A stretch of DNA of 64,000 nt, taken from the NCBI GenBank assembly GCA_012274445.1, contig JAAROD010000069.1:248001-312000 (forward strand), in the 5' to 3' direction. The notes beneath the pieces are model-generated. The model was not told where the DNA came from, did no database searches, and worked only from the letters and a program-made list of their open reading frames with translations. Below, one piece after another: positions 9,763 through 21,051 of this stretch. A program made the translations under genes and the position numbers. This DNA is from Sclerotiophoma versabilis (taxonomy: Eukaryota; Ascomycota; Dothideomycetes; Pleosporales; Didymellaceae). Position 1 is the stretch's first letter, and every line of letters starts with the position of its first letter.

Positions 9763-12138
9763 TCAGGAAGGATCACTCAAACTCTCCAGCCTCCTTTCTC
9801 TTCTCCTGTCTTTCGGATTCTCAGTCCTGCCCACTTCCCATCCCCCACCACTTCCCTCACCAATCTTCACGGGATCACTGATATAGTCTCTCCCTGGCTC
9901 AACTCCCCAGCCATTGCTCTTCCTCCCATGCCAATAACAAAGGCCCTTACTGGGACCTACATATTTTACATGGAGCGGACAAAGTGGGCTATTAGGAAGA
10001 TGTTCAGGAATTAGCCACTCGAACTTCCTCCTCTCGTCTGATTCTTTGAGTGCCGCGGCTGTGAAAGTTTCCTCGTTGGGGGTGTAGTCGCCAAAATGCA
10101 TACGAAACCACGAATCCTGTGTGCCCGGCGTGGATGGCAAGGGACGTGGCAAGGGATCTTTGGCTGTAAGGTAACCATCTGGACCTGTGTAGAGCCCCGG
10201 AGAGATCATAGGACCGGGAGTATCGTTGACAGGGCCGAAATGGAAAGCGGCTGGCGGCGGTCTGCCCTCGGGCCCTTCTTCGTCTTCATTGTTACTGAGA
10301 CCGAGATCTGTGTGCATGCTCATTAGGACTGCATTAGAGTCCCAATAGCCGCATGGACTGGCTTTTGGCTTTCGCTTTGCAGAAGGAAACCCATTCGTCT
10401 CGAAGAAAAAATCCGCGAGCTTGCCTTGTACTTCGCTGACCGAGTCAAATATTATTGGTGTCGGTACCTTCTCGCAGCCTGGAGGTACGAACGTTGGTGG
10501 AACGGGCATATTGGCGAGGGAAGCGGATGGTAGAGGCGGGTTGTGCATAGGCTTGTCTCTTCGCCATGGCGCGCCCATACTCTTTGAGGATATTTTCTCT
10601 TTCTTTTCCTTACCTGGGGCCTCTGGAAAGCGATTTGAACGCTTGAAAATATTGGAAGAGATATTTTTACAGCTGTCGCTACGCTCATGTTTTATTTGTG
10701 TCTGCTCATCAGAACCAGATGTCTTCGATCTGTTCCAAGGCCAGCGACGAGCGCGTGAAGTCTTTGACGCCTTCGCTAGCTGGAAAAGCCCCCTCTGTGC
10801 GCGCTCTTCTTGTTCAGTCATCCCTGCCTCGACCCCTGGTGTCTGGTAGCCGTCTGATGTACTTCCATAGCTGGATTCGCTCGTACTGAGTCCGCCGCTT
10901 TTGTTGCGCTTGGTAGTTGGACGGCTGATGTAGCAACGATCTCGAATTTTTTGAGGGGGGCGTACGAACGATGGAGGTGCAAGCGGAGATGTGGCTGAAG
11001 GCAACGCTGATTCAACCCCGAGCTCGACACCTGCATCGTTGAGAATTATTATGTCCATAGTACTGATGGGTGTTGAATCTTCTTCAGCGATAGGTGCAGT
11101 CTTTGCAGATCGAGGCTTCGAGTCTCGATCCCAGCTAAGCTCATTCTCATGTATCCATGGTGTTTTTGGGCTTCGAGGACGTGATGGAGTAATGCTGCTC
11201 AGAACTGTAGAATGTGGACCTATGCGATTGCTGGCCTTAGACAAGTCAGGCAGTCCACTAGGAAGTGTAAGATCCATCTTGACCTGTCTTCGAGCTGCTA
11301 ATCCACCACATCTCGGGGCCGGTAAGGTGGGCTTGTCTGGAGATTCCCATATCGGCGATTCTCCAACGACTGGGGAGGGTTTTTGCGCTACCTCAAGCGG
11401 ATTTTTCATTTTCAGACCAGACGGGAGTTGAAAAGAGAGATTGTGAGCTTTCCTGCTGCTTTGAGATGAAGACGCATCTTCGGGTTCCTCATCGTCCTGC
11501 ACTGGTATCTTATGTGAGGCCTTCTCGGTTGAAGGCTGGTGTGTCATAATGCCAGGAACCTTTCTGGTCATGCATCTTGCAAGCCTGCCTATCGAATTCC
11601 CATCTTTCCGTGTCGGACTGTCGACTTCAGTGCCGGCTGTGGACGAGCGTCTAGTAGACGGACGACTGAAGACGGCATCGCTTTGCACAAGACTGGATCT
11701 ACGGGTACTCGAAGAGTCATCTTCGGTTGTGGACCTGCGTACAAGTTCCCTCATAGTTGGCGGTGTCGTATTGTCGTCTATCCGCTGCGGCATCACTGGG
11801 TTGCGGCTATAATCTGGTGCCTCGTCCTCACGCGCCGGTCGCAGTCCCAAAGCGAAGCTTCCTCGTCTTCCATGGCGAGAAGTAATAACGTCGTTGTCGG
11901 CATGCTCCGCCCGCATAACGAGGTCAGCATGGTCATGTAGTGTCGCATAGTGCCGAGGTAGTCGTGATGGTTGTTGCTGAGGTTGTGTCTGAGGTTGATG
12001 GAGATAAGCTCTGGTGCCGGTTACATAGGCGCAGGGTGTGGTGACGAGCGATCCGCTTGGGGTCAGACCAGTGCGTCTATGCGCAATTTCAATAGTAGAT
12101 GGGGTATCAACCGAGACATCCGAGTCCGACTGCGACAT
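9763..12138 (-). CDS. Large disordered protein, conserved C-terminal patch, unknown function
   Basis: Single long exon. The frame is open to 12201, but the first ATG likely to be used is at 12138 (MSQSDSDVSVDTPS), giving about 791 aa. Most of the protein is low-complexity, rich in Ser, Pro, Arg and charged residues (for example RRSSLVQSD, PSTRRSSTAG), with many SP/TP sites typical of phospho-regulated disordered proteins. The only ordered-looking part is at the C-terminus: WLIPEHLPNSPLCPLHVKY followed by GLCYWHGRKSNGWG, with two Cys and two His that might bind a metal. A central region is basic (KASKTSRARRWPWNRSK). No signal peptide or membrane segment is visible. I do not recognise the family and assign no function. 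It is transcribed in the same direction as SMC2, 448 bp downstream of it. Confidence 0.75.
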   Translation of the reverse strand: MSQSDSDVSVDTPSTIEIAHRRTGLTPSGSLVTTPCAYVTGTRAYLHQPQTQPQQQPSRLPRHYATLHDHADLVMRAEHADNDVITSRHGRRGSFALGLRPAREDEAPDYSRNPVMPQRIDDNTTPPTMRELVRRSTTEDDSSSTRRSSLVQSDAVFSRPSTRRSSTAGTEVDSPTRKDGNSIGRLARCMTRKVPGIMTHQPSTEKASHKIPVQDDEEPEDASSSQSSRKAHNLSFQLPSGLKMKNPLEVAQKPSPVVGESPIWESPDKPTLPAPRCGGLAARRQVKMDLTLPSGLPDLSKASNRIGPHSTVLSSITPSRPRSPKTPWIHENELSWDRDSKPRSAKTAPIAEEDSTPISTMDIIILNDAGVELGVESALPSATSPLAPPSFVRPPQKIRDRCYISRPTTKRNKSGGLSTSESSYGSTSDGYQTPGVEAGMTEQEERAQRGLFQLAKASKTSRARRWPWNRSKTSGSDEQTQIKHERSDSCKNISSNIFKRSNRFPEAPGKEKKEKISSKSMGAPWRRDKPMHNPPLPSASLANMPVPPTFVPPGCEKVPTPIIFDSVSEVQGKLADFFFETNGFPSAKRKPKASPCGYWDSNAVLMSMHTDLGLSNNEDEEGPEGRPPPAAFHFGPVNDTPGPMISPGLYTGPDGYLTAKDPLPRPLPSTPGTQDSWFRMHFGDYTPNEETFTAAALKESDERRKFEWLIPEHLPNSPLCPLHVKYVGPSKGLCYWHGRKSNGWGVEPGRDYISDPVKIGEGSGGGWEVGRTENPKDRRRERRLESLSDPS

Positions 12139-12586
12139 CGAAAGTAGGCCACGGAAGTAGATAGCAGGCGCTCGCGTCGGTATGCGCGCGCATGAACACA
12201 ACGATCGGCAAGCTTGCCGTTAAACTGATCAGAGTGCGGTCGTTCTAGGAATAGGATGTTATGAAGGCGGTAGAGGCGGATGAAGATCGTCGTTAAGAGG
12301 GAAACAAAGCGTTATTGTGGTTAGAAGCAGCCCAAGGAAACTTGCGCCTTCGGCATCCCAATTGGGAAGGAGAGATAGACAAGAAGAGATTCAAGAAAGC
12401 AGCGACCACTCACGGCGCAGATAGACATACTCAACTTCCAAACCAGACTTTAGCCCCGAATACAAGCCGCGAACGCCAAGCTATGCAAAGTGAACCCGGC
12501 CCAAACCAGCCCATATGCACCGATATCCCAAACCCACGCTTCGTGACACATAATACATCGCCAAAACAGCCCCGTGGCTATCTCAG
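12139..12586. other. Spacer between SMC2 3' end and next gene
   Basis: Promoter region of the disordered-protein gene and 3' UTR of SMC2. No further gene seen. Confidence 0.6.
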
Positions 12587-15500
12587 CTACGCAGCACTCG
12601 TCGCCTGCACAACACTCGTTCCATCAACGAACCGTGTTCTGAACAGCCGGTTCGCATTCTGGAACATGCCGTCCTTTAGACTGACCACGATGAACTGCGA
12701 GCCCTTGAATCGTGTTTTGATCAAGTGACCGATGTTCTGCGTATGCGATATATCGAGCGCAGCATCGACCTCATCCAGAATATACATAGGCGCTGGTTTG
12801 AACTGCAACAGTGCCATGATAAGCGAGAGGGCAATCAGAGATCTGGCGAAAATCAGTACACGATAGAATAAGCTTCGAAGATGGTAGAATCTGGACGTAC
12901 CGTTGACCACCAGACAACTCTGTGAGGGATTGCTTCCAGACTTTACCAAGCATGACTTTTACCTCCAGACCGTCTGCGATCGTCTTGCCCTCGGGCGGAT
13001 CCAGTTTCGCGTAGCTGCCCGGTAGGATTTCGTTAAAGATGTCGCCGAAGTCTTTGTTGACTTTCGTCCATGTCTTATGCAGGGCCTCCTTCTTGTACTC
13101 ATCAAGCTTGAGAATCGTGTCCTCAATCTTCTTCTTGTCTTTGATAACTGTCGCCATGTTGTTCTTGAGGCTCGCCTCCTTCTTCTCGACGTTGTCAATC
13201 ATGGCCATGACCTTCGGATTGATCTTGTTCTTGCGCTGCTGGAAGCGTTCCTCGAGGGCTTTGCGCTTGGGCTTGCAGTCGGCCATGTTGACACCGTTGA
13301 AGTCATAGACCGTTCCTGCGCGACCAAACAGTTCGGCGTCGCTGGCAATGAAGTCGTGCTCCTTCTCCAGCGCTGCAATGTGGCCTGCCGCGCCTTCAGA
13401 CTCCTTGTGGAACTTTTCGATCTCGTGTGCAAGTTTCTGTTGTTCCAAGCCGCCTTCTGTGATGGACGAGTTCTTCGCCCGGATCGTGTCTTCGAGGGAC
13501 CGAAGCTCCTCATCGAAGCCAGTCAGCTTCGCTTGTTCATCGGTCAGCTGGGCTTGCGCGATATCGTGTGCATCCTGAGCCTGCTTTTGCTCAGCCAAAA
13601 GCTCACCGATCTCCTCCTGCTGCGCCTTTAATGTTGTTTGAACGTCTTCGAGCTGCTCTTGTGCTGCTGCGAGATCGCTGCCGCACTGCTCAGACTCTAC
13701 CATAGCTTCGCGCACCTCTGATTGCAAAGGTTTGATAGCAGCGTTGGTTTTAGTCAGGGCCTTCTTCAGCTTCTCAAGCGACGATTGCAGCTCTGCCAGC
13801 TTGCTGTCCTTGTTGTTGTTGAACTCGCTCATGTCACGCTCAATGCGCTTGATGTCCGCTTTCGCCTCATCTTGTCGCGCTTTGGCGGCCTTGACATCTT
13901 CTTTCAGCTGGGCGACACTCTGCTTCATCTCCTCAATAGCCTGAATGATCTATAATACGTCAGCACATGCAGTGGGGTTCTTAGTAAGAGTGCACGTACA
14001 GACGACGAAGAGTTGCCGCTGATTTGCTCCTCGGTAAGCTTGATCTCGTGTTTCTTGAGATCCAATTCCTGCTTTGTCTTCCGCGCGGCATCCAGCCTCT
14101 TTTTCTCTCGGACCATGGTTTCTTGAAGCTGTCGAAGCTGTTGTTCCTGTGATCGAAGCTCGGTTGTGATCTCGTTGAGCTTCTGCATGGTGACCAAAAC
14201 ACCGCTCGACTGCGGTGCGCTACCACCAGAGAGGGTACCCGCAGGATCGTAGGTGTCGCCCTGGAAAGTGACACTTCTCATACGTACTGCAGGATCGAAG
14301 GTCACGCGCTTAGCGGTCTCTGCGTCCTCGCACACGAGAGTCGAACCGAACACGTACTCCATGGCAGCGTTGACCTCGTCATCATACCCTACAAGCGACA
14401 ATGCGAGGTCTACCTTCCCGGGTGCAATCTTCTGTGCAGCGCCAATCTTCTGTGCAGATACTCGGAAAGCTGCAATCTTGTTGAGGGGAATGATGGTAAC
14501 TCGCTTCTTCAACCTGCCGTTCTCCAACAGCTGTTTACCCGTAGCGGCGGAGTCAACAACCACGTTGTACAAGCGTCCTCCAGCAGCGACTTCCAAAGCA
14601 GTCCCAGCTGCAGTGTGCTCCTTCTTGAGGGTGAAAAGTTGTGCGACGAGACCCTTGACCTTCGATCGATCGAAGTTGGGAGACGGGTCACTGTAGCTGA
14701 AGTCGATGTTCGAGACCCTACGCTTCAACTCATCCGCTTGCTGCTTGAGCTCGCGAATGCGCGCTTGCAGATGCGACTCTTGTTGGTACATGTCCGATTC
14801 CTTGCCCTCATCAAAACCCATCTTCGTAAGGTCTTCCTCGAGCTTCTGCGCCTGCGACTTCAGTGCTTCGAGGTCGTTGAGGAGGCCAGAGTTCTGCTGC
14901 TTTGCCTTCTTTGCTTTCGGCTCGTCTTCCTTGATTTGCTTCTCGAGGTGAGAGATCTTGAGTTTGGCCTGCTCCTGCTCTGTCGCTGCGGCACTGACGC
15001 GATTCCTGGCGTCTTGCAGTTGCCCTTGGTAGCCGCTCTCCTGGCCTTCTTTCGAAGCAACACCGGTCTGCAGTGTCTGCAGGAGCTCCTCCTTCTTCTC
15101 AACCTCCTCAGTCTGTTTTGCCAGCTCATCGCGCGCGGTTTGGTACTTGTCTTGAAGCCTCTCGTGGACTTTCATCTTCTCTAATAGCTGCTTCTCTAGA
15201 TCTTTGACGCTCTTCTCGATGCTCTTCTTTCTCTCAAGCTCCTCGGCCATGCTTGTCCTCTTCAGGTCGAGGGATGTATCCAATCGCACGACCTCGTGTG
15301 AGTTCGCCTTGACCTCCTCTTCGAGTGCTTGAAACTTGCCACCCTTACGCAGCTCCTTCTCTCTTGTAGCCTTGACCTTCTTGATGTCTTCCTGGAGGAA
15401 CTCGATCTCCTTCTTCATGCGTACGGTCGACTCCTCGAGATCTTTTGTCCGCTGCTTTTTCGCTTCCAGATCGTCTCCAGATTGTTGTAGCCTCTCCTGG

Positions 15501-16372
15501 AGCCGTGTATAGTCGTAGGCAATGACGAGCTTCGTGAGCTTCTCGAGTTCGCTCTGCGTCTGCTGGAAGTCGAGGAAGGCGCGCTTCTCCTGTCGCAGCT
15601 TTTCGAGCTTGGGATCGATCTCGTCGCGCAGCAGCTCTGCGATTTCCTGTACTTTGCCCTCCTTCTTCGCCATAGTCTTGTATGCCTTGTCTCGCCTGTC
15701 CTCGAACATGCGAGTTCCTGCTGCCTCCTCTAGCATGGCTAGGATCTCGACTGGCTTCATATTCAGCACCTTGGTGACTCGTCCCTGCATAATGAGGAAG
15801 TTGGGATTGTTGATGTTCAGCTGAACAGACTGGAACAGATTCTGGACTGTGTTCTGTTGCGCTCGGTTTCCGTTGATCAGGTACTTGCTGGCCCCGCCGA
15901 GCACGATCGTTCTCGTTACGGCGATCGAGGGAATGTCGTCAAAGCCCATGGGGCTGCTCTTCTTGTCGCGATTGTCAAATGTGATGGTAACGCTGGCTTT
16001 CGTAACGCCGGCTTGGCCACGCTTGTAGATGAGATCCTGGAGAGCCTGTTAGTGCCTGCGGTATGCGCACGTTGCGACTCCACCCACCTGCAAGTTCTGG
16101 GCGCGCACAACGCCCAAGTTTGTGATGCCGAGTACGAAACATATTGCGTCGAGAATGTTGGACTTCCCGGAGCCGTTCAGGCCGGTGATCGAGTTGAAGC
16201 TGTCGTCCCTGCCTGTTGTGAGCGCTGGTCTGATTTGCGCCGCTGGGGTAAACAAACCAGCCGGAGATGACTGTGCGGACGGCATACGACTTGTAGCCCT
16301 AGAATTGTGTCAGAAACTGTCGCGCATCCTCGTGAGTCCACTGACGTCTATGACCAGCTCTGTGATCTTCAT
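12587..16372 (-). CDS. SMC2: Condensin ATPase subunit SMC2
   Basis: Structural maintenance of chromosomes protein 2, the SMC2 half of the condensin heterodimer that compacts mitotic chromosomes. Six exons by hand: 16372-16346, 16298-16258, 16208-16088, 16036-14000, 13949-12901 and 12842-12587. All introns are GT-AG, and the total is 1176 aa, matching the usual length. The tiny first exon encodes MKITELVID, the second starts with GYKSYAVRTVISGW, as in SMC2 orthologues. Walker A is GLNGSGKS (residues 32-39). Long coiled coils flank a hinge around residues 520-690 (KKEHTAAGTALEVAAGGRLY, and VFGSTLVCEDAETA). The C-terminus has the ABC signature LTELSGGQR, split by the last intron, and Walker B MYILDEVDAALD. 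The conserved Q-loop region LIMQGRVTKVLNMKP is present. All ATPase elements are intact. Very secure call. Confidence 0.97.
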
Positions 16373-16679
16373 GGTGGCCGCATGTGCTGTTGTTTTTAGT
16401 TGCTGGTCGCTGTTTTGTTTGGGGCTCCCGCAGTCACTTCGCTGATTGCTCGCCTGTAAAACCGCGCTAGGCAGGGATCCACAGTCGACGCGTCGCGTCG
16501 AGCCCTGTCTGCCCTCACTCGCCACATGGCACTATTAACATCATGCAGTCAGTGACACTCTTCATTCCAGTACCACTTTGCCTATCCTAGACAGATGTGC
16601 ACATAGCTCCGGTACATACACAGCAATCTTGAAGCCTGCATCTTCTTCAGCCAGCTGTCCTCGAGAACCTGTCGATACC
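16373..16679. other. Short SMC2 promoter spacer
   Basis: Lies upstream of SMC2 and downstream of the next minus-strand gene. It contains the SMC2 5' region, with no extra gene visible. Confidence 0.6.
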
Positions 16680-17721
16680 TCAAGAGTAATCCACGGCGAC
16701 TCGAACATGAAATGAAAACCTTTCCAGGTCGAACCCAAACTGCCACAGAAACCGCTCCATGGCACTCTTGGGTGGCGGTGCAGAGAGTACCTTCATCCAT
16801 GGTTCGGCAAATTTCTCCTTCACAACGATATCCATCGCTACTATCTCGCCGGCTTCCCAATCAAAGTGCAAACCAAGTCGCAGCTGGCTAACCCTACCTC
16901 CGTTTACGGACTTCCTCCACGCTGCATTGTCATGGTTGATGATTCGTTCCAAGTCCCGCAGTATTCTGTCCTCGTTCAAATGATGTGAGAGCGATTGGCA
17001 TGTGACGGCGCAGTCGGGAAAACGTGCCTTGTGCCTGAAGAGTCTAGTCGCGTCGTGGCAATAGCCGGATCCCAGTTCATCCCTTCGAACCCAAATTCGG
17101 AGTCCAGAGGTACCCAGAGTGTGAGGTTTGAGCGGCTGGCCTGTTGGCATGCGTGTAGGGAAGAAAGTCTTCAGGTAAGTGTCCATGAAGCTCAGTGGAA
17201 TCCTGTGGGTTGGCAACCACATCGGACGGAACTCAGCCCTAATCTGCAGACACGTTTGTGTTAAAGCGAGATAGGGGATGGGTCTACGCATCGAGCCTGA
17301 TGGGTCGGTAGACTCGCTTGACCAAGGCGATACTGCCTGTTTGCGAACTTTTGTAGACATTTTGTGCAGCATGGGGAAGCATCTGTGAGTGTACTCTATG
17401 GCATATTCGTAGATCTGGTTGCGGATTTCTGAACATGGTCAGGCCGTTTTTGCTCAGCGCCTATAGATGGCACTGACCAGGTGGTAGTTCGAGAAATCTG
17501 AATTTATCGTAGTCGCAGACTGATTGAGCATCTTTGATATCTACAACGACCTTGGGGCGCAGCTTTGGGCGCTTCTGGGAGTACTCAGATCTGTTATCGC
17601 CGGCGGCGCGCTTGCGCGAGCTGCGTTTATCCTCGACTGGAGCAACAGTCTTGAAAATTGACATTGCCGACCTATCAGAGATTCTCTTAGCAAATGTTTC
17701 ATTATCAGTAACACTATACAT
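16680..17721 (-). CDS. F-box/2EXR-like protein, function unknown
   Basis: Two exons: 17721 (or 17664) to 17478, and 17428-16680, joined by a 49-bp GT-AG intron. Joining the exons restores FRFLELPPEIRNQIYEYA, the signature opening of the F-box/2EXR-like proteins that are strongly expanded in Dothideomycetes. The N-terminal 60 residues are basic and low-complexity, with a nuclear-localisation-like KRPKLRPK. The C-terminal 230 residues are typical of this family: a helix with QTCLQIRAEFRPMW and then variable beta-rich sequence. F-box proteins can recruit substrates to SCF ubiquitin ligases, but many fungal family members are uncharacterised, and I see no substrate-binding repeats. Start choice is uncertain: ATG 17721 gives about 330 aa and ATG 17664 gives 311 aa. 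No neighbour helps with the role. Confidence 0.75.
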
Positions 17722-17965
17722 GGGCTGCAAGACTTACATCTTTGGATGCAGTGAGATCGATGAGTTCCAAAAAGTTAAGTTGTGCAGCGGCAGTGGTGTT
17801 GAAGTTAGGGAGAATGTCTTGCCGTGGTTTGTGGGTGGCCTCTTGTGGTACGCGCCACCCGCAATTTCAACGCAGGGTTCCTAGGCTGATGCCTGGTTAC
17901 ACCGCCGTTTGCTCTTTCCTTCTTAGGTCACCTTGTGCTCTGATTTTTGTATGTGTAGCTAGAAT

Positions 17966-19822
17966 TCAGAGCGACCCCTGACGCCAGGTACCGTTGCCCA
18001 GGAGTGTCCCAGCCTTTGAGTAGTCCAGCGTGCGTCCACTCTGGATGAAAGCAAATCGGAAGTAATCGTTCATTGCATCATCCAGTGGTCTTTTCCACTC
18101 AAAAGTGTCGCCGCCTGGTCTCTCGTCGGAAAACGCACGATAGCGCTCTACATCATTGACCAGAACACTGATGCCGTTTATGCCACTAGGCAAAAAATTC
18201 CAAGAGAATGATGCCAGCAAGCCTTCTGTACTGCTAATATTGATCACGGGTGCGATGATTGCAGGGACAACCGAGTTGAACTTGCCGTCGTCTCGCAGCG
18301 CGGCGGTGGTTTGCAGAATGGAGTCAAAATCCCAGCGTGCAATACCGTTGACGAAGAGGCCAAGCAGTATACCTTGATATAGTAGCGATGGCCGTGTTTG
18401 CATGCTCGTTCCTGGAAGCAGCAACAATCCAATAATATAATGATGGATCCTCAGATTAACACCAGGAATAGCCAGACAAAATATGATGCCAACAACGAAC
18501 AACCCATACAGTCCGAGATACTTCATTAGCCGTCCTTCGAGCCAAAAGTAGTAGATTTGACCCACTGCGATAACTGCAAGTACTCCAATAATGACGGCCA
18601 ATGCTATTTTGGCACCAGGTTGTTGCTCCAAGTCGTGTACCGTGAGTCGCGAAATTGGAATCCAGTCAAATGTGTAGTTCGAGAGAGCTCCAACCCAAAA
18701 TCCGCCAAGCCAGAGTATCGTCTTCTCGAAAGGTGCGTTAAGCCCAGATAGGGTGCGCTTCACTACAGTCTTCCAGATAATGACGGCGACAAAGAATGCT
18801 GGAAGTAGCCTTTTCGCGAAAATTGAGAGGTGATCAGGCAGGACTGTTGTATTTCGATATGAAGCTTTCGGTGGGTCGGACACGAAGCTAACGTGGGCGA
18901 AGATGATGACGAAGATCGGGAAAAAGACCTCGGACTTGGTTGAGAACAGAGACAGTATGATTGAAGCCACCAACGTCACGGAAAGAAGAGCAGAACGAGA
19001 TTCGCTGCTGCACTTGAAGCCGTTCTCCTGCGTAGCTGAAGTGAAGTTGAACGACAGCGGGAAGTCTGAGTCGAACGGAATGGACTCAATGCCATGATTT
19101 TGGGTACCTGCAAAGTTGCTGTACTCGCCGACCAAGTTCACACGCCCACAACCGCCATTCCGTTTGTCGACGATCCCAGCATGGATAGCCGAGCCACAGA
19201 TGAAGCTGTCTCCCCGATACATCTCGGTGCCGATAACGAGAGGACGATAGTTGGCATCGTACGTACCAACAGCATGAGGGTTCAGTAGCTGTACATCAGC
19301 ACACTTTGGAGGGCACCGAAATGTGAAAGAGTCGTCACTGAAAGGATGGCAGTTTACACCATCAATGCCACATCCATTCTTTCGTTTCCAGAGCGAATCA
19401 GCACAGTCGAGATTGACAACGTACTTTCCATCACTGTCGACCGCTGGCAATTCTGTAGTTAGAAATCCAGCGAACAACAAAAGCCAGACTACCAGGACCA
19501 CATTAATGAAGAAGTTCTGGTCTTGTCGGCGCGGCAAGAGTCTGTCCAGTAGCTTAGCCAAACCTTCCTGGAAGGACGGAAAGAAAGGCTCAATCTTCTG
19601 TAGGCGTGGAGGCTGTGGACCGCTGAGGAATCCCAAGCAGCCCCTAGTCCTCTTTGTTGGCTGTTGTTTGGCGAGGTCATTGTCCTCGAAATCGAACTCC
19701 TCTCTTAACAGCAATTGCGCTTCCTCCAGATCAATGTCCGTGTCAGCGGAGCCCCGGGCTTTTGCGTCGTTGGCTTCGTCTTTGTAGCTTTGTGGTAGGT
19801 CACCATATGGAGGACCCGACAT
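17966..19822 (-). CDS. LCCL-domain multi-pass membrane protein
   Basis: Single exon of 618 aa. Residues 1-105 are cytosolic-type and acidic (DIDLEEAQLLLREEFDFED). A first membrane helix (VVLVVWLLLFAGFLT) follows, then an extracytoplasmic Cys-rich region with the LCCL fold signature: SFICGSAIHAGIVDKRNGGC, preceded by FRCPPKCADV and a YRGDS stretch. After it come at least seven more hydrophobic helices, for example SVTLVASIILSLFS, FPIFVIIFAHVSFV, IALAVIIGVLAVIAVGQIYY, YLGLYGLFVVGIIFCLAI and IIGLLLLPG. The C-terminal 100 residues are soluble-looking. This arrangement (N-terminal tail, LCCL, polytopic membrane domain) is the standard fungal LCCL membrane protein, whose molecular function is unknown. 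Length and domains look complete; the ATG is the first in frame. Confidence 0.9.
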   Translation of the reverse strand: MSGPPYGDLPQSYKDEANDAKARGSADTDIDLEEAQLLLREEFDFEDNDLAKQQPTKRTRGCLGFLSGPQPPRLQKIEPFFPSFQEGLAKLLDRLLPRRQDQNFFINVVLVVWLLLFAGFLTTELPAVDSDGKYVVNLDCADSLWKRKNGCGIDGVNCHPFSDDSFTFRCPPKCADVQLLNPHAVGTYDANYRPLVIGTEMYRGDSFICGSAIHAGIVDKRNGGCGRVNLVGEYSNFAGTQNHGIESIPFDSDFPLSFNFTSATQENGFKCSSESRSALLSVTLVASIILSLFSTKSEVFFPIFVIIFAHVSFVSDPPKASYRNTTVLPDHLSIFAKRLLPAFFVAVIIWKTVVKRTLSGLNAPFEKTILWLGGFWVGALSNYTFDWIPISRLTVHDLEQQPGAKIALAVIIGVLAVIAVGQIYYFWLEGRLMKYLGLYGLFVVGIIFCLAIPGVNLRIHHYIIGLLLLPGTSMQTRPSLLYQGILLGLFVNGIARWDFDSILQTTAALRDDGKFNSVVPAIIAPVINISSTEGLLASFSWNFLPSGINGISVLVNDVERYRAFSDERPGGDTFEWKRPLDDAMNDYFRFAFIQSGRTLDYSKAGTLLGNGTWRQGSL

Positions 19823-20622
19823 GCTCCAGTAATAAATTAGCTCGGGAATGAGAAGAACGATGGTATTGATTGATAAGAGACATTGTGTGTGAGCCGGAGG
19901 TTGAGATGAGACACTGGTACGTGCCCGGTGGATCCTGGCTCATGACACCACTCCTATCTCGTCCTAGTGGCCTACGATTGAAAGAACGACAAGACTCCAC
20001 TTCGAGGTACTCCCTGAACAAACAATACACCTCAAGACATCAGTACTTGCATTGATTGAGACGAACCGGTACCCATGTAGTATTCGAGAATGGACAAATT
20101 GGCCGCGGCGTGCCGTTACGGCAATTGCGACCAGCTAAGCGGCCGTTTCTTAACTCCTTTCTCCACCCGCCGCAAATACTTGTGCTCATAGGTAGCGTAA
20201 AGATGTCTCAACTGCCCTTTCAAAAAGAAGTTGTCTATGAAGAAGCTCGTTCTTTACGAGTTATCGCTCCTAGAGACACTTTCCCCTTGCGCGGCACGAA
20301 GAAACAACAACAAAACATAATTATTCTTACACTTATATAGCCTACATGGGTTAGGATTGCATACACTACATTTATACGTAAGAAACAAATGTTATTATAG
20401 GTTCTGTGTGCTAGAAGTGGGTGGCTAGAGTTGAACCTCTGGGCAGGGGTATTCGAGTTGAGAGTGATTATTGTTTTCCGTCGTACGCTAAGGCTGTCGA
20501 GAATGTCAGCAAGTTGTTCATGATCTATGGTAAGGCTGTATACATTGGGCCTCTATAAAAAGTGCTCGACACGTACAGATCAGCAAACTGTATGTACGCG
20601 AACAAGATTCTGGAATATTTGG
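19823..20622. other. Intergenic, no gene recognised
   Basis: Promoter side of the LCCL gene. Short frames (for example near 20056-20340 on the plus strand) have no recognisable features. Confidence 0.5.
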
Positions 20623-20871
20623 TCAGCCGCTGGCTGCATCGTGGTCTTCAGAAGCGCATATCAAACGAATTTCGAGACACCGTAGCAGCCTTTTATATCG
20701 ATATTGGGTAAAGCTAAACACATTTCCTAGTGGCACGATATAAGCGAGCGTTTGACGCTTTAGCTCTGTTGGAAGTTGTTCGATGGGTGAAAGGATTGGC
20801 AGCGAAGTGGTAGCACTAGCGGCACTGCCTGCAGGGTGCGATGCAGGTAGATTTGAATTCTCTGTAGACAT
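20623..20871 (-). pseudogene. Short F-box-like fragment
   Basis: An 82-codon frame whose middle reads LSPIEQLPTELKRQTLAYIV, the typical first helix of fungal F-box proteins (LPxELxxxIL). After about 30 more residues it ends (CASEDHDAASG) without the usual several-hundred-residue body. It is either a relic of a truncated F-box gene or the first exon of a gene whose later exons I cannot find; there is no convincing downstream continuation towards 20 kb. It lies between the LCCL gene and the HIT gene, transcribed in the same direction. Confidence that the sequence descends from an F-box gene is moderate; expression as a protein is doubtful. Confidence 0.4.
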
Positions 20872-21051
20872 ATGGGGTGCAGTCAATGTTGCGGAAGGTG
20901 GGCGTCAAAGGCGTAGACTGTTGACGCGAGCATGTAGTGCTGGGAGGTAACTGCATACTAGTGTGCCAAGATTGCAGTCTGAGTGAAAGCGAAGTCGATA
21001 CAGGTAGCTGAGCCAGTAGCTGACGAACATGGCGCAAACAAACACAATTAT

